Shown here in pieces: positions 1 to 9,993 of a stretch of DNA of 19,070 nt. Every line of letters begins with the position of its first letter. Within the stretch, counting starts at the first letter, position 1. Made by a program: the position numbers and the translations under genes. The DNA comes from Psilocybe azurescens (Eukaryota; Basidiomycota; Agaricomycetes; Agaricales; Agrocybaceae): positions 1 to 19,070 of the forward strand of contig JAJIRX010000173.1 in NCBI GenBank assembly GCA_023853785.1. The letters run 5' to 3'. The notes beneath the pieces are model-generated. The model was not told where the DNA came from, ran no database searches, and worked only from the letters and a program-made list of their open reading frames with translations.

Positions 1-577
1 TTAGTAGGTTGAACCCAGAAACTTGGCCTTTACAAGTAGGTCAACCCGGGCCGGACTCGTCTTCGGACTTGGCCGGCAGTTAGTAGTATGAATAGACTGC
101 TATTATTGCAGAAGTCTATGGTCTATTCTCGACCTGGTTGGTAGCTATTACTCGGATATGACTAACGTTTAGTCAGAAACACTAGATCGGAGCAACTCTA
201 GTCCACCGATTTATAATCAAAGTGACTCGATAACTAATCATCCACGATATTATGGAAACGAGCTTGATCAGCTCTATTGTAATTAGTCAGTAAGACCTCT
301 GACGTTCCCGTTTTAGGACGAGAAAGATTACAAAGGTAATACAAACGATTAGGAATCGATAGTCGATTCGCTAAGAATAGGCGCTTAGCTTAGTAAACAC
401 GCGCTTATTTTAGGAGCATATAGTAATATTCCTTACGTACGATAGCTACTGATGAGTCTATAAAGACGAAATGGCTACTTTGGATAACCCTCCAAAGCTA
501 TTTAGCCTGTACGCCCCAACACTTACAGTGTAACTACACAGCACTTGCATTAATTTGCTTCCTCCTCCCCAAAACCC
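1..577 (+). repeat. PLE pLTR, upstream copy
   Basis: This is a direct repeat of 4457-5044. Over about 555 aligned bases I find no substitutions. There are about eight small deletions in this copy relative to the other (for example one base each near positions 11, 32, 214 and 257, and an A lost at about 438). Similarity fades at the C-rich tail near 560-577. The copy may start further left than the window allows. It carries a hammerhead core at 436-513 and a 5-bp hairpin (ACACT/AGTGT) just downstream at about 519-531. Confidence 0.92.
436..513 (+). ncRNA. Hammerhead ribozyme in upstream pLTR (type I fold)
   Basis: The conserved core CTGATGA (449-455) and GAAA (468-471) flank helix II GTCT-ATAA-AGAC (456-467). 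Helix III: 471-476 (ATGGCT) pairs with 496-501 (AGCTAT), and after a 3-nt bulge TTGG (480-483) pairs with CCAA (492-495). Helix I: GCTA (445-448) pairs with TAGC (503-506), and beyond a GATA/CT internal loop CGTAC (436-440) pairs with GTACG (509-513). The predicted cleavage triplet is AUU (500-502), with the cut after 502. It fits the NUH rule but is not the common GUC. Known: fungal PLEs carry hammerheads able to fold as monomers. Cleavage itself is inferred. Confidence 0.85.
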
Positions 578-597
578 CTTGCTGTTCTATCACCACC

Positions 598-3500
598 ATG
601 TCCTTCTCGTCCAATTCCATGTCCTTCGCTTCGTGCTCCTATCCCCCCTCCCTGGATGCACTCACCCAGGCCGTTGTCGCCAACACCGTCAGCGGGAAGA
701 CCGACGACGCCACCACCGATCTCTTTCGGGACGAACTCGTCACGGTCCTTATGAAGAAAATAGCTGAGTGCCGCTCCGCTGACAACGTAATAGACTGCGT
801 TTATCAAGACTATAGGCTCAGCTCTGAGGGAACCGTTGCTGAACATCGCATCGTGGTGCGATAAGAAGCATTCGGTCAAGACATCGTATGATCGTCTTGT
901 TACCACCCTCACCGCTAACACCGTCCCCAATCGCCTTCGCGTGAAGGCGCCGGAATTCCAACTCACGAAGGAATTCTCGGAGTCCGGCTCTGCTGATGCC
1001 CTTGCGGCTAAGCAAGCTTTCGATTCGGCGACGAAGACTTTCCAGTCTTCGATCAACGATGCGGTCCTTATGCGGCCAAGAAAGCTGAGTTGGCATTTTG
1101 GGCGATAAGTGCGGCACCGATTCAATGTACGAATCCCTTTCCCGAAAGTTTCGCAGAAGTGTGGAGCGATCGGAAGCGAGGATACCGTATGCCTGTCATC
1201 GTAAAAGGTGAAAACGGCAAAAATCGCATTGATCGGTGGGAAGTATCCCGCAGAAAAAGTCAGAACGCTGACGCTAAACGTCTGTCTGCCTCTTATCTGC
1301 AATCAGATCGATACTATTGTTGAGATACGCCACCGCGCTCTCAACAAAAGATCGAGAAGAAGCGGGATACTGCAGCGCAAGCTGACGTCGAGATGGCCGA
1401 TGCGACCAAACCAGGTCCATCGATTCAATCCCTTATTGACAAGGGCTTGAATGCACGTCTTAAGAAGCTCAACCTTGTACCGGCAGGCAAGAAGGCAAGT
1501 ACCAGTTACCCTTCACCCGCAATTCTAGATACTAATTACTATAGTAATTATCCAGACATTGTCTGGCCAGAATTCGTCCAAGGCCCCTCAACCCAAAGCA
1601 TCCGGCTCCAAGCCGAAGTCTTGAACCCGTCGTCCAATTCCAAACCGGCCACCAAAGCCAACACCAAGGTCGACAACAAGAAGAAGGGCAAAGGAAAGCA
1701 CCCGTCAAGGTCGATCACAAAGGAAAGGGAAAGGCAAAAGCCTAGTGGACTTCACGTCCGGACAATTACTCCGTACGCCCCGCTTACCCAAATACTATAC
1801 CTGACGAAATACTAACATACTCCTGGGACCACGCAGTCACCTATGTACATCTACATACGCCTATATCGTTTATATCAGCAGGCCAGTATCGTAATCATGT
1901 ACATTGTAGCGATGGAGTTGTAGTACCCGTAGATATTGCAAATGACTTGTCTCTCGGTTTAAAATATATGCTGTTTTGTCCTCCTTCTAAAGAACTTATC
2001 ATGAGTGCATGGGATGACTTTAAGCGAAGAATAAGATGGCGAATCTATTTTTTGTTTAAGGAAGGACTCAATAAGCCGTATGATCCAGATTATGGTGTTG
2101 CATCTAAGAAAAAACGCAACCACCTATATTACCGCAATGGATGGAACTTGGCCTCGTGAATGGGACGTCGATACGTAAATAAAGCGATCGCGTGTATCCC
2201 TGAAGAGACGCTAATGGAGATGCGTAAGCACGCGTTCTCTCCTCGACGCGACAAGTTACTCCGGTTTCTGTTAGATAACAATTATGTTATAACGATGACT
2301 GACAAGAACCTTGGCCTAGCGGTGTCAGAACGCTGACTGGCTCAGACGTAATGAGTTAAAATTACTCGAAGACATACGCAACTACACAGAGTTGGAATCT
2401 GTAGATGCGTTAAGAGTAATGAAAACAAAAGCAAGACAGATGCTTCAACTCGCCAAGATGGCAGAAGAACATCCCTTGCTTAACGAACTAAATGTACCGA
2501 ATTTTTCAAATCGAAAATACCGGAGGACGGGTCAACGTTTGACTACCCACAATTTCATGGAATCCCTAAAATCCACAAACAACCTACTGGATTTAGGCCC
2601 ATAATACCGTGTCACTCGGTTGTATTTAATCCGGCTGCAAAGTTCGTCTCAAAAGAACTTAAACCGCTTGTAAAAGCGGCTCCTTCTATCATACACGGTA
2701 CGAAGGATCTCTTCACGAGATTAAGCCAATTGCGTATAGATTCTTCAAAGAAGTTTTACTTCGTTACTGGAGATGTAGTAGCGTACTATCCGAATATACC
2801 ACTTAAATCATGCATCGATATCATTTGTATGATGTATGAGGATTGGTTATTAAGTGTTTGAACCTGACGATGCTACAAGTCATATTAATCCTAATTCGTT
2901 AGAGAATAACAAGATTAAATTGAACATCTTTAAACGTGCCATCGAGATTGGCAATACGCAATTAATCACACAACATGGTAATAAATACTTTGAGCAACTT
3001 AGTGGGCTCGCAATGGGGTAGCCGATTCACCGGACCTCGCCAACCTTTACGGGTACCACTTTGAAAAGAACTCTAATATTTTAAACCATCCCGACGTGAT
3101 CTTCTACGGAAGATACATCGACGATTGTCTAGGCATCGTCTACGCAGAATCAGCTGACGACGCTCTCAAGTTACTTGAGAATTCAATTCGTTTGATGGAT
3201 GTGTGATTGAATGGGCTGTTTCCGACACTGGATGTCAATTTCTCGACAGCTTCCTCTTTACAAAGTCTGGAAAACTTTGTTGGAAGCCGTATGTCAAGGC
3301 CGGAAACAATCGAGAACGAGTTCCATGGATATCGCATCACCCAATGGACGTCAAAAGAGGCGTTTACATCGGGAGCTATCCCGGTTAGCCGTGTTATGTA
3401 GTTCAAAGGATATCTACATAGAGGCAATTAGAGACCTTAACGCTCTCTATATCACGCGCGGCTATCCCGAAAAACTAGTCATGTCCTGGTGTAAGAAAAA

Positions 3501-4113
3501 CATACAAGAACGTTGGGAAAAGCGGTTCGTATCGCGAGCCGCAGAGCACGACGAAAGTGTTCTTGTACTTAAAACCAGATACGACGAAGTATGGAATTGG
3601 TTCTCAGCTGCCGAACTTGGTAAAGCTGTTACCGAGTACTGGTCAGAGTGGTATACCCGCGCTGAGAATGGAGATTACTCAATCTCCGCATCCAGACCCT
3701 TTATCAAACCTAGTGACGATGAGGTGCATGGACTCGATGATGTTAAGCCGGACCTGTTCGCAGTGATCCCGGTTAACGGAGAAGATATGTACGTACCAGA
3801 CCTTCGGAAGATAGGACTACTCGGAGGTCGTTGGATTGTGTCCCGGAAACGTAACACAAATCTCTTCGACCTTGCAAATGTATGGAAGAAAACAGTTTTT
3901 CGTAAACTGGATGAAAACATCGCCGAACAAGGTGGTGTCGTTCCCTTGATTCAAGACGTTGATGAAGATCATCACTCTGATTCAGTAAAAGCTATTGAAC
4001 AGAAAATTGCCGCTGACGACAGCGACAACGAGATAATACTACATCGACGTTCACGGTCTCCAGACCGGGAACATCCAGAATTCGGCAGAAGCTCCAAAGC
4101 GAATAATCGATGA
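598..4113 (+). pseudogene. PLE polyprotein: N-terminal region, telomerase-like RT and C-terminal extension (frameshifted as read)
   Basis: One coding region of about 1,170 codons is broken by roughly ten frame changes. The N-terminal part (598-1815) has no family I recognise; it includes a Lys/Gly-rich basic stretch near 1670-1740. From about 1745 the frame runs through WDHAVTYVHLHTP and NDLSLGLKYM (1945-1975), a typical pre-RT block of PLEs. RT motifs follow: VITMTDKNLGLAV, PKIHKQPTGFRPI, TGDVVAYYPNIP, GLAMG, FYGRYIDDC and a PW.SHHP..VKRG...GELSRL tail. After the RT come about 200 residues with no nuclease motif, ending in an acidic stretch and an RRSRSPDRE tail. Several breaks restore with one base in a homopolymer (G4 at 3015-3018, T3 at about 3190, G3 at about 3370), so it may be intact in reality. 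Confidence 0.85.
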
Positions 4114-4456
4114 AATAATTACTAGCGACTTTGTCGCGATATGCCACCCCAAACCCCAAACCGTATGTAATTATTAAATGCTATAGAGTGACTAACATCA
4201 ACTCACAAGCACACTTTGATTCGTAATAGCCAAACCCAAACCCAACCCAACCCAAACCCAAACCGAACTTACCCAAACAGGTAATACTAACAGTTACCTT
4301 ATTAGGGAAGGATACCGCTATTCGCATCGACGGTTGAATTGTCGAAACGTCTCGATCGAGTATCTCGGATCTTACCGGCGAAGCACCGCTGGTTTAGTAA
4401 GCAACGCCCAACACCTAGGTTAGTAAGCCGCGCCCGAACACAACGCACCGCCCGGA
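4114..4456 (+). other. PLE 3' untranslated region with C-rich telomere-like repeats
   Basis: This 340-base stretch between the polyprotein stop and the downstream pLTR has no gene. It holds two C-rich tracts: 4144-4162 (CCCC-AAA type) and 4230-4278 (eight or so CCCAA/CCCAAA units). On the - strand these are runs of GGGTT(T), able in principle to form G-quadruplexes. TTAGTAAGC-like words recur from 4394 to 4460. Whether the tracts derive from telomere repeats is inference: the usual basidiomycete unit would read CCCTAA on this strand. Confidence 0.6.
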
Positions 4457-5044
4457 TTAGTAGGTTCGAACCCAGAAACTTGGCCTTGTACAAAGTAGGT
4501 CAACCCGGGCCGGACTCGTCTTCGGACTTGGCCGGGCAGCGTTAGTAGTATGAATAGACTGCTATTATTGCAGAAGTCTATGGTCTATTCTCGACCTGGT
4601 TGGTAAGCTATTACTCGGATATGACTAACGTTTAGTCAGAAACACTAGATCGGAGCAACTCTAGTCCACCGATTTATAATCAAAGTGACTCGATAACTAA
4701 TCATCCACGATATTATTGGAAACGAGCTTGATCAGCTCTATTGTAATTAGTCAGTAAGACCTCTGACGTTCCCGTTTTAGGACGAGAAAGATTACAAAGG
4801 TAATACAAAACGATTAGGAATCGATAGTCGATTCGCTAAGAATAGGCGCTTAGCTTAGTAAACACGCGCTTATTTTAGGAGCATATAGTAATATTCCTTA
4901 CGATACGATAGCTACTGATGAGTCTATAAAGACGAAATGGCTACTTTGGATAACCCTCCAAAGCTATTTAGCCTGTACGCCCCAACACTTACAGTGTAAC
5001 TACACAGCACTTGCATTAATTTGCGCCCTCCTCCCCAAACCCCA
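4457..5044 (+). repeat. PLE pLTR, downstream copy
   Basis: This is the second direct repeat, beginning at the same TTAGTAGGTT start and ending in a C-rich tail (CCTCCTCCCCAAACCCC) next to broken host sequence. It is nearly identical to 1-577. The 60-100 bases upstream contain more TTAGTAAGC-like words (near 4394, 4421 and 4457), so the true repeat may start earlier than the window lets me test. It contains the second hammerhead core at 4901-4979. Confidence 0.92.
4901..4979 (+). ncRNA. Hammerhead ribozyme in downstream pLTR
   Basis: This has the same core as the first copy: CTGATGA at 4915-4921, helix II at 4922-4933 and GAAA at 4934-4937. Helices I and III are identical except for one extra A in the distal part of helix I (CGATAC instead of CGTAC), which would form a bulge. 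The predicted cut is after 4968. With the upstream cut after 502, self-cleavage would release a unit of 4466 nt that begins and ends within the repeats. Confidence 0.85.
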
Positions 5045-5076
5045 AGCTCGTCCTAGAAGAAGACGTTGATGTTTAC

Positions 5077-6532
5077 CTTGATCTCGGAGAGTATATTATG
5101 CACCATTCTCTCGGTGGTCCAGGCGATGTCAAGCTGGGTGCGATGGATGAGTAAGTTGGTAATCTGATGGGGAATTTGCACCAACCTGGAAAGTCTTCGT
5201 AGCCTCATCAATCCGTTTAAATCTGTCCTCGATGGCCGCCTTGTCGGCTTCGCTCTCCAATACACGTCTAAATGTCCCTTTTTCCGACATTTTCTCTAAT
5301 TTGTGGATTTCATCCCGAAGAATCCTGCAAGCGCGTTGTTTATCGTGATCTGATGTCGGTATGGAAATGGCTTACCTGGCGAAGGCCATCATTCGTGGCT
5401 TTCCAGAGGGTGGGACACCTTGGTCTATGGCCTTATCAACGGCGAGCAGTCTTTCGGGCGGTTTTAATGATGAGTTCTTCGATAGCGCCCTTATTGTCTC
5501 CAACCGCCTAAGACAGAGATTCAGTAAGGATATAGCGCACTGAGACTGACAACGTACCTTTTTTATGTCGATGAATGCGTTAATAGCGGCGACAGGCGGC
5601 TTTGCCAGAGTTCCATCGAGACATCCCTCGACCTTCTTGAGCAACATCTTCATACCGGTCCAAGCGAGTTCGAGTACGTCTTTCGTTGTCGATTTTGAGT
5701 TGGAGTCTTGCAATTGATAATCCGCCGACAGCGCATCGGGAACGGTTAAAGATCGGCCAAGGCTGCCTTCACGATCGTCACCTTTAGAATGAGTTCAACG
5801 ACTAGCCGATATTTAAGCTTAATTGTGATGAATTTCTCACCTACAGCGGCTACGGAACTCATGTTATCCAATGGGCGATCGTGTTGAGAAGTATACAGTT
5901 CACGTTCTTCGAGGGCATTCATGTCTTTGACTATGTTAAACGTTTGATTAATCTACTCACCTATTCCAGACGGAGACAACGGGCTGATATATGGAGAGCC
6001 TGAAGTATTGGGCGTGTTACTGTTGAAAGAGGAGGAAAAATCTTGGAAATGGTTTAGGCTTGCATGATCCGCGAAGCCGAGATGACATGGTACGCACCTT
6101 GATGTGAGGCAGCACTACTGTCTAGTGGAGGGAGAGAAACTGTAGGTCCCTCTACGGAGACGGATTTTGAAGCATATGGAGTATGATCTGAACGATGGGC
6201 TGAATCTGCTAGATCTACAGGGAAGAAATCCAGGACGGTACATACTCTGATTCAAAGGGTCATTGCTGCCTGGGCAGAGGTTGAGTCGCTGTAGATGGCA
6301 TTGAGATAGGCCCGATAAACTTACCTAAAGCCGTCACCTCTGTACTGCCGCCCGTCGTTTTCCTACACTAGGATCGTGTGCGACAGGTACAGAGTCAATA
6401 GAACCCGATTCAAGTCGATGGACTAGCGTTGCGTGATTTGGGTCCCGTAATCCTATCCCAACTGTGTTTCACTGATTTGTTAGCTTTTTTCAACAATTTC
6501 TTTGCTGCATTGACTGGCGGTTTGTGGGCCAT
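5077..6532 (-). pseudogene. NLR/STAND-like protein, N-terminal fragment cut by the PLE
   Basis: Eight exons can be traced: 6532-6325, 6269-6098, 6041-5961, 5930-5841, 5782-5558, 5507-5376, 5324-5186 and 5133-5077. Most introns are 50-58 nt with GT-AG ends; the one at 5931-5960 would be only 30 nt. The product starts MAHKPPVNAAKKLLKK, has a Ser/Pro-rich linker, then a helical block containing AWTGMKMLLKKVEGCLDGT, PPVAAINAFIDIKKAVGDNK, KMSEKGTFRRVLESEADKAA and FKRIDEATKTFQ. In basidiomycetes such blocks typically precede a NACHT NTPase in NLR-like proteins (recalled, not searched). The NTPase and repeats are missing: the gene ends in the intron after 5077, where the PLE begins. Frameshifts lie in exon 1 (about 6413), exon 2 and exon 6 (a C run near 5455). 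Confidence 0.6.
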
Positions 6533-7224
6533 GGAGATGAGATCGAGAGGCAAGAACGAGGCAGGATGCACTGCAGCCGCAAGGTATCCTGTCAATTGTC
6601 ATTGTGTGTGTTTGCAGTGATCACGATTACTAGTGTTGCGGCGGTTCGGCCCGAGACTTGAAGGGACTAATTCACGTGATACGCATCGTGTGACACATCT
6701 ACTAAGTTAATCCAACACGCAGGTCTCTTCCGATTCACGTTTTCTCACTTGCTGTTTCTTCACCCACTTTCTCTATGCATGTAGGCTGTCACAGGCTGAG
6801 ACCGTGCATAGTTGTGTTCACCACGCTGGTGCGTTATTTCAGACACACCGCCCACCAGCCAGGTCTCAATGTCGCGCCCTTTTGCCTGCACTAGCAGCTA
6901 CCGACCGCTACCACGACGAAGCTTTCCTATGTGGCCCCTAACAAGAAAGATTGCTGCGTTGCTGTTCCATATTTTTAGTGCGACTTGTTGTGGGAACTGT
7001 ACTCGAGTTCGTCTGTGGTCACATCAGCGTACATCAGGCCTATTTCTCGCTCCTTCCCTTTCCACATATATATACCCCCGCAAAGTAGAATTTAGCTATC
7101 AACTTCGTAGAAAGATAACCCTCATCCGCAGCCCAAGTACACGCCCACTGCACGCTCCTTAACCCTCTCCTTAATCCTTTTTTCCCATTTCAGCCACCTG
7201 ACCCGACGCCACCCAACCCCTTGC
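6533..7224. other. Intergenic stretch between NLR fragment and FHA pseudogene
   Basis: No coding region is supported here. It should include the promoter of the NLR-like gene (reading leftward from 6532). A TATATATA word sits at about 7067. Short open frames on both strands lack recognisable motifs and look like chance. Confidence 0.5.
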
Positions 7225-9993
7225 CGCGCAAGCATAATGCAGTGCTTCATGAGCAGGAACACGATCATGTACGACGTGAGCAAGACAGCGTGGCGCTGGC
7301 ATTGCGACTTGGAGACAGATATGGGTTCGGCGGAGAGTGGTGGAGGAGTGGAGAGGATGTGGCGGCCGGTACCTGGACGTTGTCAGGGGAAGGAGTGGGG
7401 ACGCTGGACGGGGATTGGGACAGTAAAGGGTTCTTGCTGCCTGAGCCGGATCTTGCACATCTCGTACTCGACTTCGGCCATCATCCGACTATCCTCGTCC
7501 TTCTCGTCCTCATCCGACGCACATCCACTATGCAACCACTCGAAGAACGGAACATCAAGCCCCGCCTCCGGCACACCCTGCATCCACAAGAAGCCCTTCA
7601 GCCGTGTCGTGAGGAGCGCGTCTTGCACTCCAAGGTCCGCAATGTGCTGTCTACGCTCGGAAAAGAAGCGTGCGCCGTTGAAAGGGTGGTCGGAATCGTC
7701 ATTCTTAGTGGTGGAGTCGTCGTCGAGGGGGGAAGCGGCGAATGCGACTCGAGGTCTGATCCGAAGCACCAGTGACGCGGATGTCAGATCAACAGCGATA
7801 CTTCTCATCCAAAGCTGCCCCCGCGGTCGAAGGGACATCAGCAGCAACGTCGTCATAGTTATCTTGTAACGACAACAGACTCATGGGGACCAGACATCGG
7901 CGTCAGACTCCTCGACATGCTGGTAGATGCAGAGGACGTCGCAGAGGCAGCAGCGTACGGCCTCTCGGCTCTGTACCACTTCTTGACGCTGTATACGGCC
8001 ATGCAGTAGACGTACACGAGGACATTGAGATCCGAGGACGCGATACGCTGGCAGCGCGGCGGGTGCGAGTAGGCATGAGCATTTGATGAAGATGACGATG
8101 ACGAGGGATCCGGGGAGGAGAAGCAACAACCCCTCGAGCTCCTCCACCTAACCCGTGAATCCCACCCTGTTCGAGTGCATGCTGCTGCTCCAACGCCGCC
8201 GTCAGCGCGAAGTCACTTGACACTTGCCGGGCTAGCTTCGTGACCTCCTACCTGGCATGTCATCACCATCGCTGCTTTTGTGTGCTCCTCCTTCGCGTCG
8301 TGCGCCTCCGCCTTCGCGGTCTGGGTCTGTGTGGCGCTGCTCGTAATGCTCGGGCTCGATATCCGACTCGGACTCCCCATCCTCACCCTCATGGTGTTTC
8401 ACCCGCCTCCGCCCAAGCGGCAAACTGACACTTGCCCTCTTCGCCTGATTGCCCATGCCCAACATGAACGGCTCAGGTGTCCTCGCCCGCCCGACACACA
8501 GGTCCTCCTCCTCTCCTCCGCGTTCTCCTCCATTTCCACCGTCTCTGGCTCTGCTTCCGTTTTCGACCAACCTCTTCCTTGTGCTGCGCCACACCCTCTG
8601 CTTCTACAGCATCACCCACCTCCTCCGCAGGTGTTCCACGCTCGACTTGCCCACCCTCCACAAGATGCCCATCCCACCTGCGCAAGACCCTCCATCTCAT
8701 CCTCCATGCTTTCCAATTCATGCAGCTTGGCCGTTGAAATGCTCCTCGCATCGCCGTCGTCACCATCGCCGCCATCCTCTTCTCCCTCCTCACTATCTTG
8801 CTCTTCGTTGTCCTTTCCCTCCTCATGCTCATGCCCACGTTATTGTTCATGTTCATATTCGCGCTCATGTCCAGAACACAGCTCAACCGCCCCCTCATAA
8901 TCATCTCCCTCAACACCTCCACCCCCAGCTTCATTGCCTCCTGCTCGAGCATCACCCCTTCAGTTGGCGCGCTCTCTCTAAATGGCTCGCGAGCTGCGAC
9001 TGCGTGTCGCACAGCTGCGCTTGCAGGCCCCGTATTATGGCCGCTGGGAGCGCAGGGGCGTTGTCGTCACTTGCGGTGGGATAGGTGGAGTTGGAGTTGG
9101 AGCTAGAGGAGTTGGCGGAGGTGGAGGCAGTAGCTGGCGCAGCGAAGGAGGAGGAAGCGGATGATGTGGCGCCAATGTATGTCGGTTTCGACGACGACGA
9201 CGTGGACGTCCCTACCCCATCTGTCGCGCCGTCCTTCTCCTTTCCCCACGCCTCCGTCGAAATCGAGGCCGAAACAGCGATAGGCGCAGTAGGCAATCCT
9301 ACTCTCCCGCACCTCCGGCAGCGGTGGGTACAGCAGGCCGATGTGAAGACCGAGAAGGCAGCGGCGGTTGTGCTATATCCGGTGGCAGAGCGCGTACAGG
9401 CGGGAGATACATTGGGAACAACGGAAGATTCGCTAGGTAGAAGTAGAATAAAAATAATGGCGTCAGCATATGCCCAAGGAAATAGAGATGAGGCAAAGGA
9501 AAGACAGCGAGCCAAAAACAAGACTCAAGACTCGAAGCACATTTCTTGCCCATCGCGTCCATCAGACCGGAAGGGAAAGAGGAACATACAGTGATATCAT
9601 CGTTCCTGAGCTCGAAGGAGTCTGACTCGTGTCCCTTGCTCCCATTAGAGCTTTTCACGTCCTTAATATACATCTATATCCGTCAAAAACACCATCAGCA
9701 CCCTATCCAAGTCCCTCACCCCAACGTAAAAATCTCTAGAAGAACGTAAACGCACCGTTCCACCGTCCTCCCACACCTCTACATGCTACTGACTCAGCAC
9801 TTTACTATCAAAAACCTCTTTCCTTCCCCCCGGGCAGTCTTCAAGCTCCTCTGTCCCCCGATCTTCGTGTGAGGACGATGTGCTTCAGCGCCCAGGTGTC
9901 ATTTAAAAGGTAGAGGTAGAGCGCCGGGAAGAGGGCTTTCGAAGGCGGGGAAATGTATTGTGGTTGATGGGGCTGCTGCTGCACGAAAGACAT
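7225..9993 (-). pseudogene. FHA-domain protein, decayed (possibly Far9/Far10/Vps64-SLMAP-like)
   Basis: The start at 9993 reads MSFVQQQPHQPQYISPPSKA. A degraded FHA domain follows: KIGGQ, FDSKVLSQ-stop-HVEVWEDGGT, an 82-nt intron (9674-9755), then MYIKDVKSSNG and HESDSFELRNDDI (9673-9590). In functional FHA domains the first motif is GR and the second SRQH; here the Arg is Gly and the Gln codon is TAG. About ten residues after SSNG, normally a TFINGERLS-like loop, are missing. Further on come a Ser/Thr-rich linker, a coiled-coil-like IIRGLQAQLCDTQSQLASHL (about 9000), acidic low-complexity sequence, and a hydrophobic segment near 7300-7225. FHA plus coiled coil plus C-terminal hydrophobic tail suggests the STRIPAK-associated Far9/10 (SLMAP) type, but that is inference. 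Frame and exon borders below 9590 are uncertain. Confidence 0.6.

Larger units (their letters stand above)
1..5044 (+). mobile_element. Penelope-like retroelement, endonuclease-lacking (Athena/Coprina type)
   Basis: The element has two direct repeats (from base 1 to about 577, and 4457-5044) around one long coding region with Penelope-type reverse transcriptase motifs. Seen: DKNLG near 2310, PKIHK at 2565-2579, a GDVVAYYPNIP block near 2770, GLAMG at 3004-3018 and YIDD at 3114-3125, with hammerhead ribozyme cores in both repeats. Known: PLEs have tandem 'pLTRs', telomerase-like RTs and hammerhead motifs. Members without a GIY-YIG domain sit at telomeres in several basidiomycetes and rotifers. 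No GIY-YIG module is visible after the RT. The left end lies at or beyond the window edge. The right end abuts a broken NLR-like gene at about 5045. The pLTRs show no substitutions, so the insertion looks recent. Confidence 0.88.

Noticed and set aside
436..513. Type III hammerhead using GAGCATA (near 414) as the cleavage strand
   Set aside because: Helices I and III would each need bulges and leave a long unpaired loop; the type I fold pairs far better.
4462..4476. GGTTCGAACCC word resembling a tRNA T-arm in the pLTR
   Set aside because: The flanking bases do not pair as a 5-bp T stem, and no anticodon arm or acceptor stem is present.
1..5044. LTR retrotransposon (Gypsy/copia) for the left element, because of its direct repeats
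   Set aside because: No integrase, protease or RNase H; the RT motifs (DKNLG, PKIHK, YIDD) and hammerheads fit Penelope-like elements.
7221..7869. + strand open frames of 184 and 210 codons
   Set aside because: No recognisable motif; antisense to the probable C-terminal part of the FHA pseudogene.
8240..9106. Long + strand open frames rich in Ser, Pro, His and Cys
   Set aside because: They mirror the acidic, purine-rich low-complexity part of the - strand FHA gene and carry no domain of their own.
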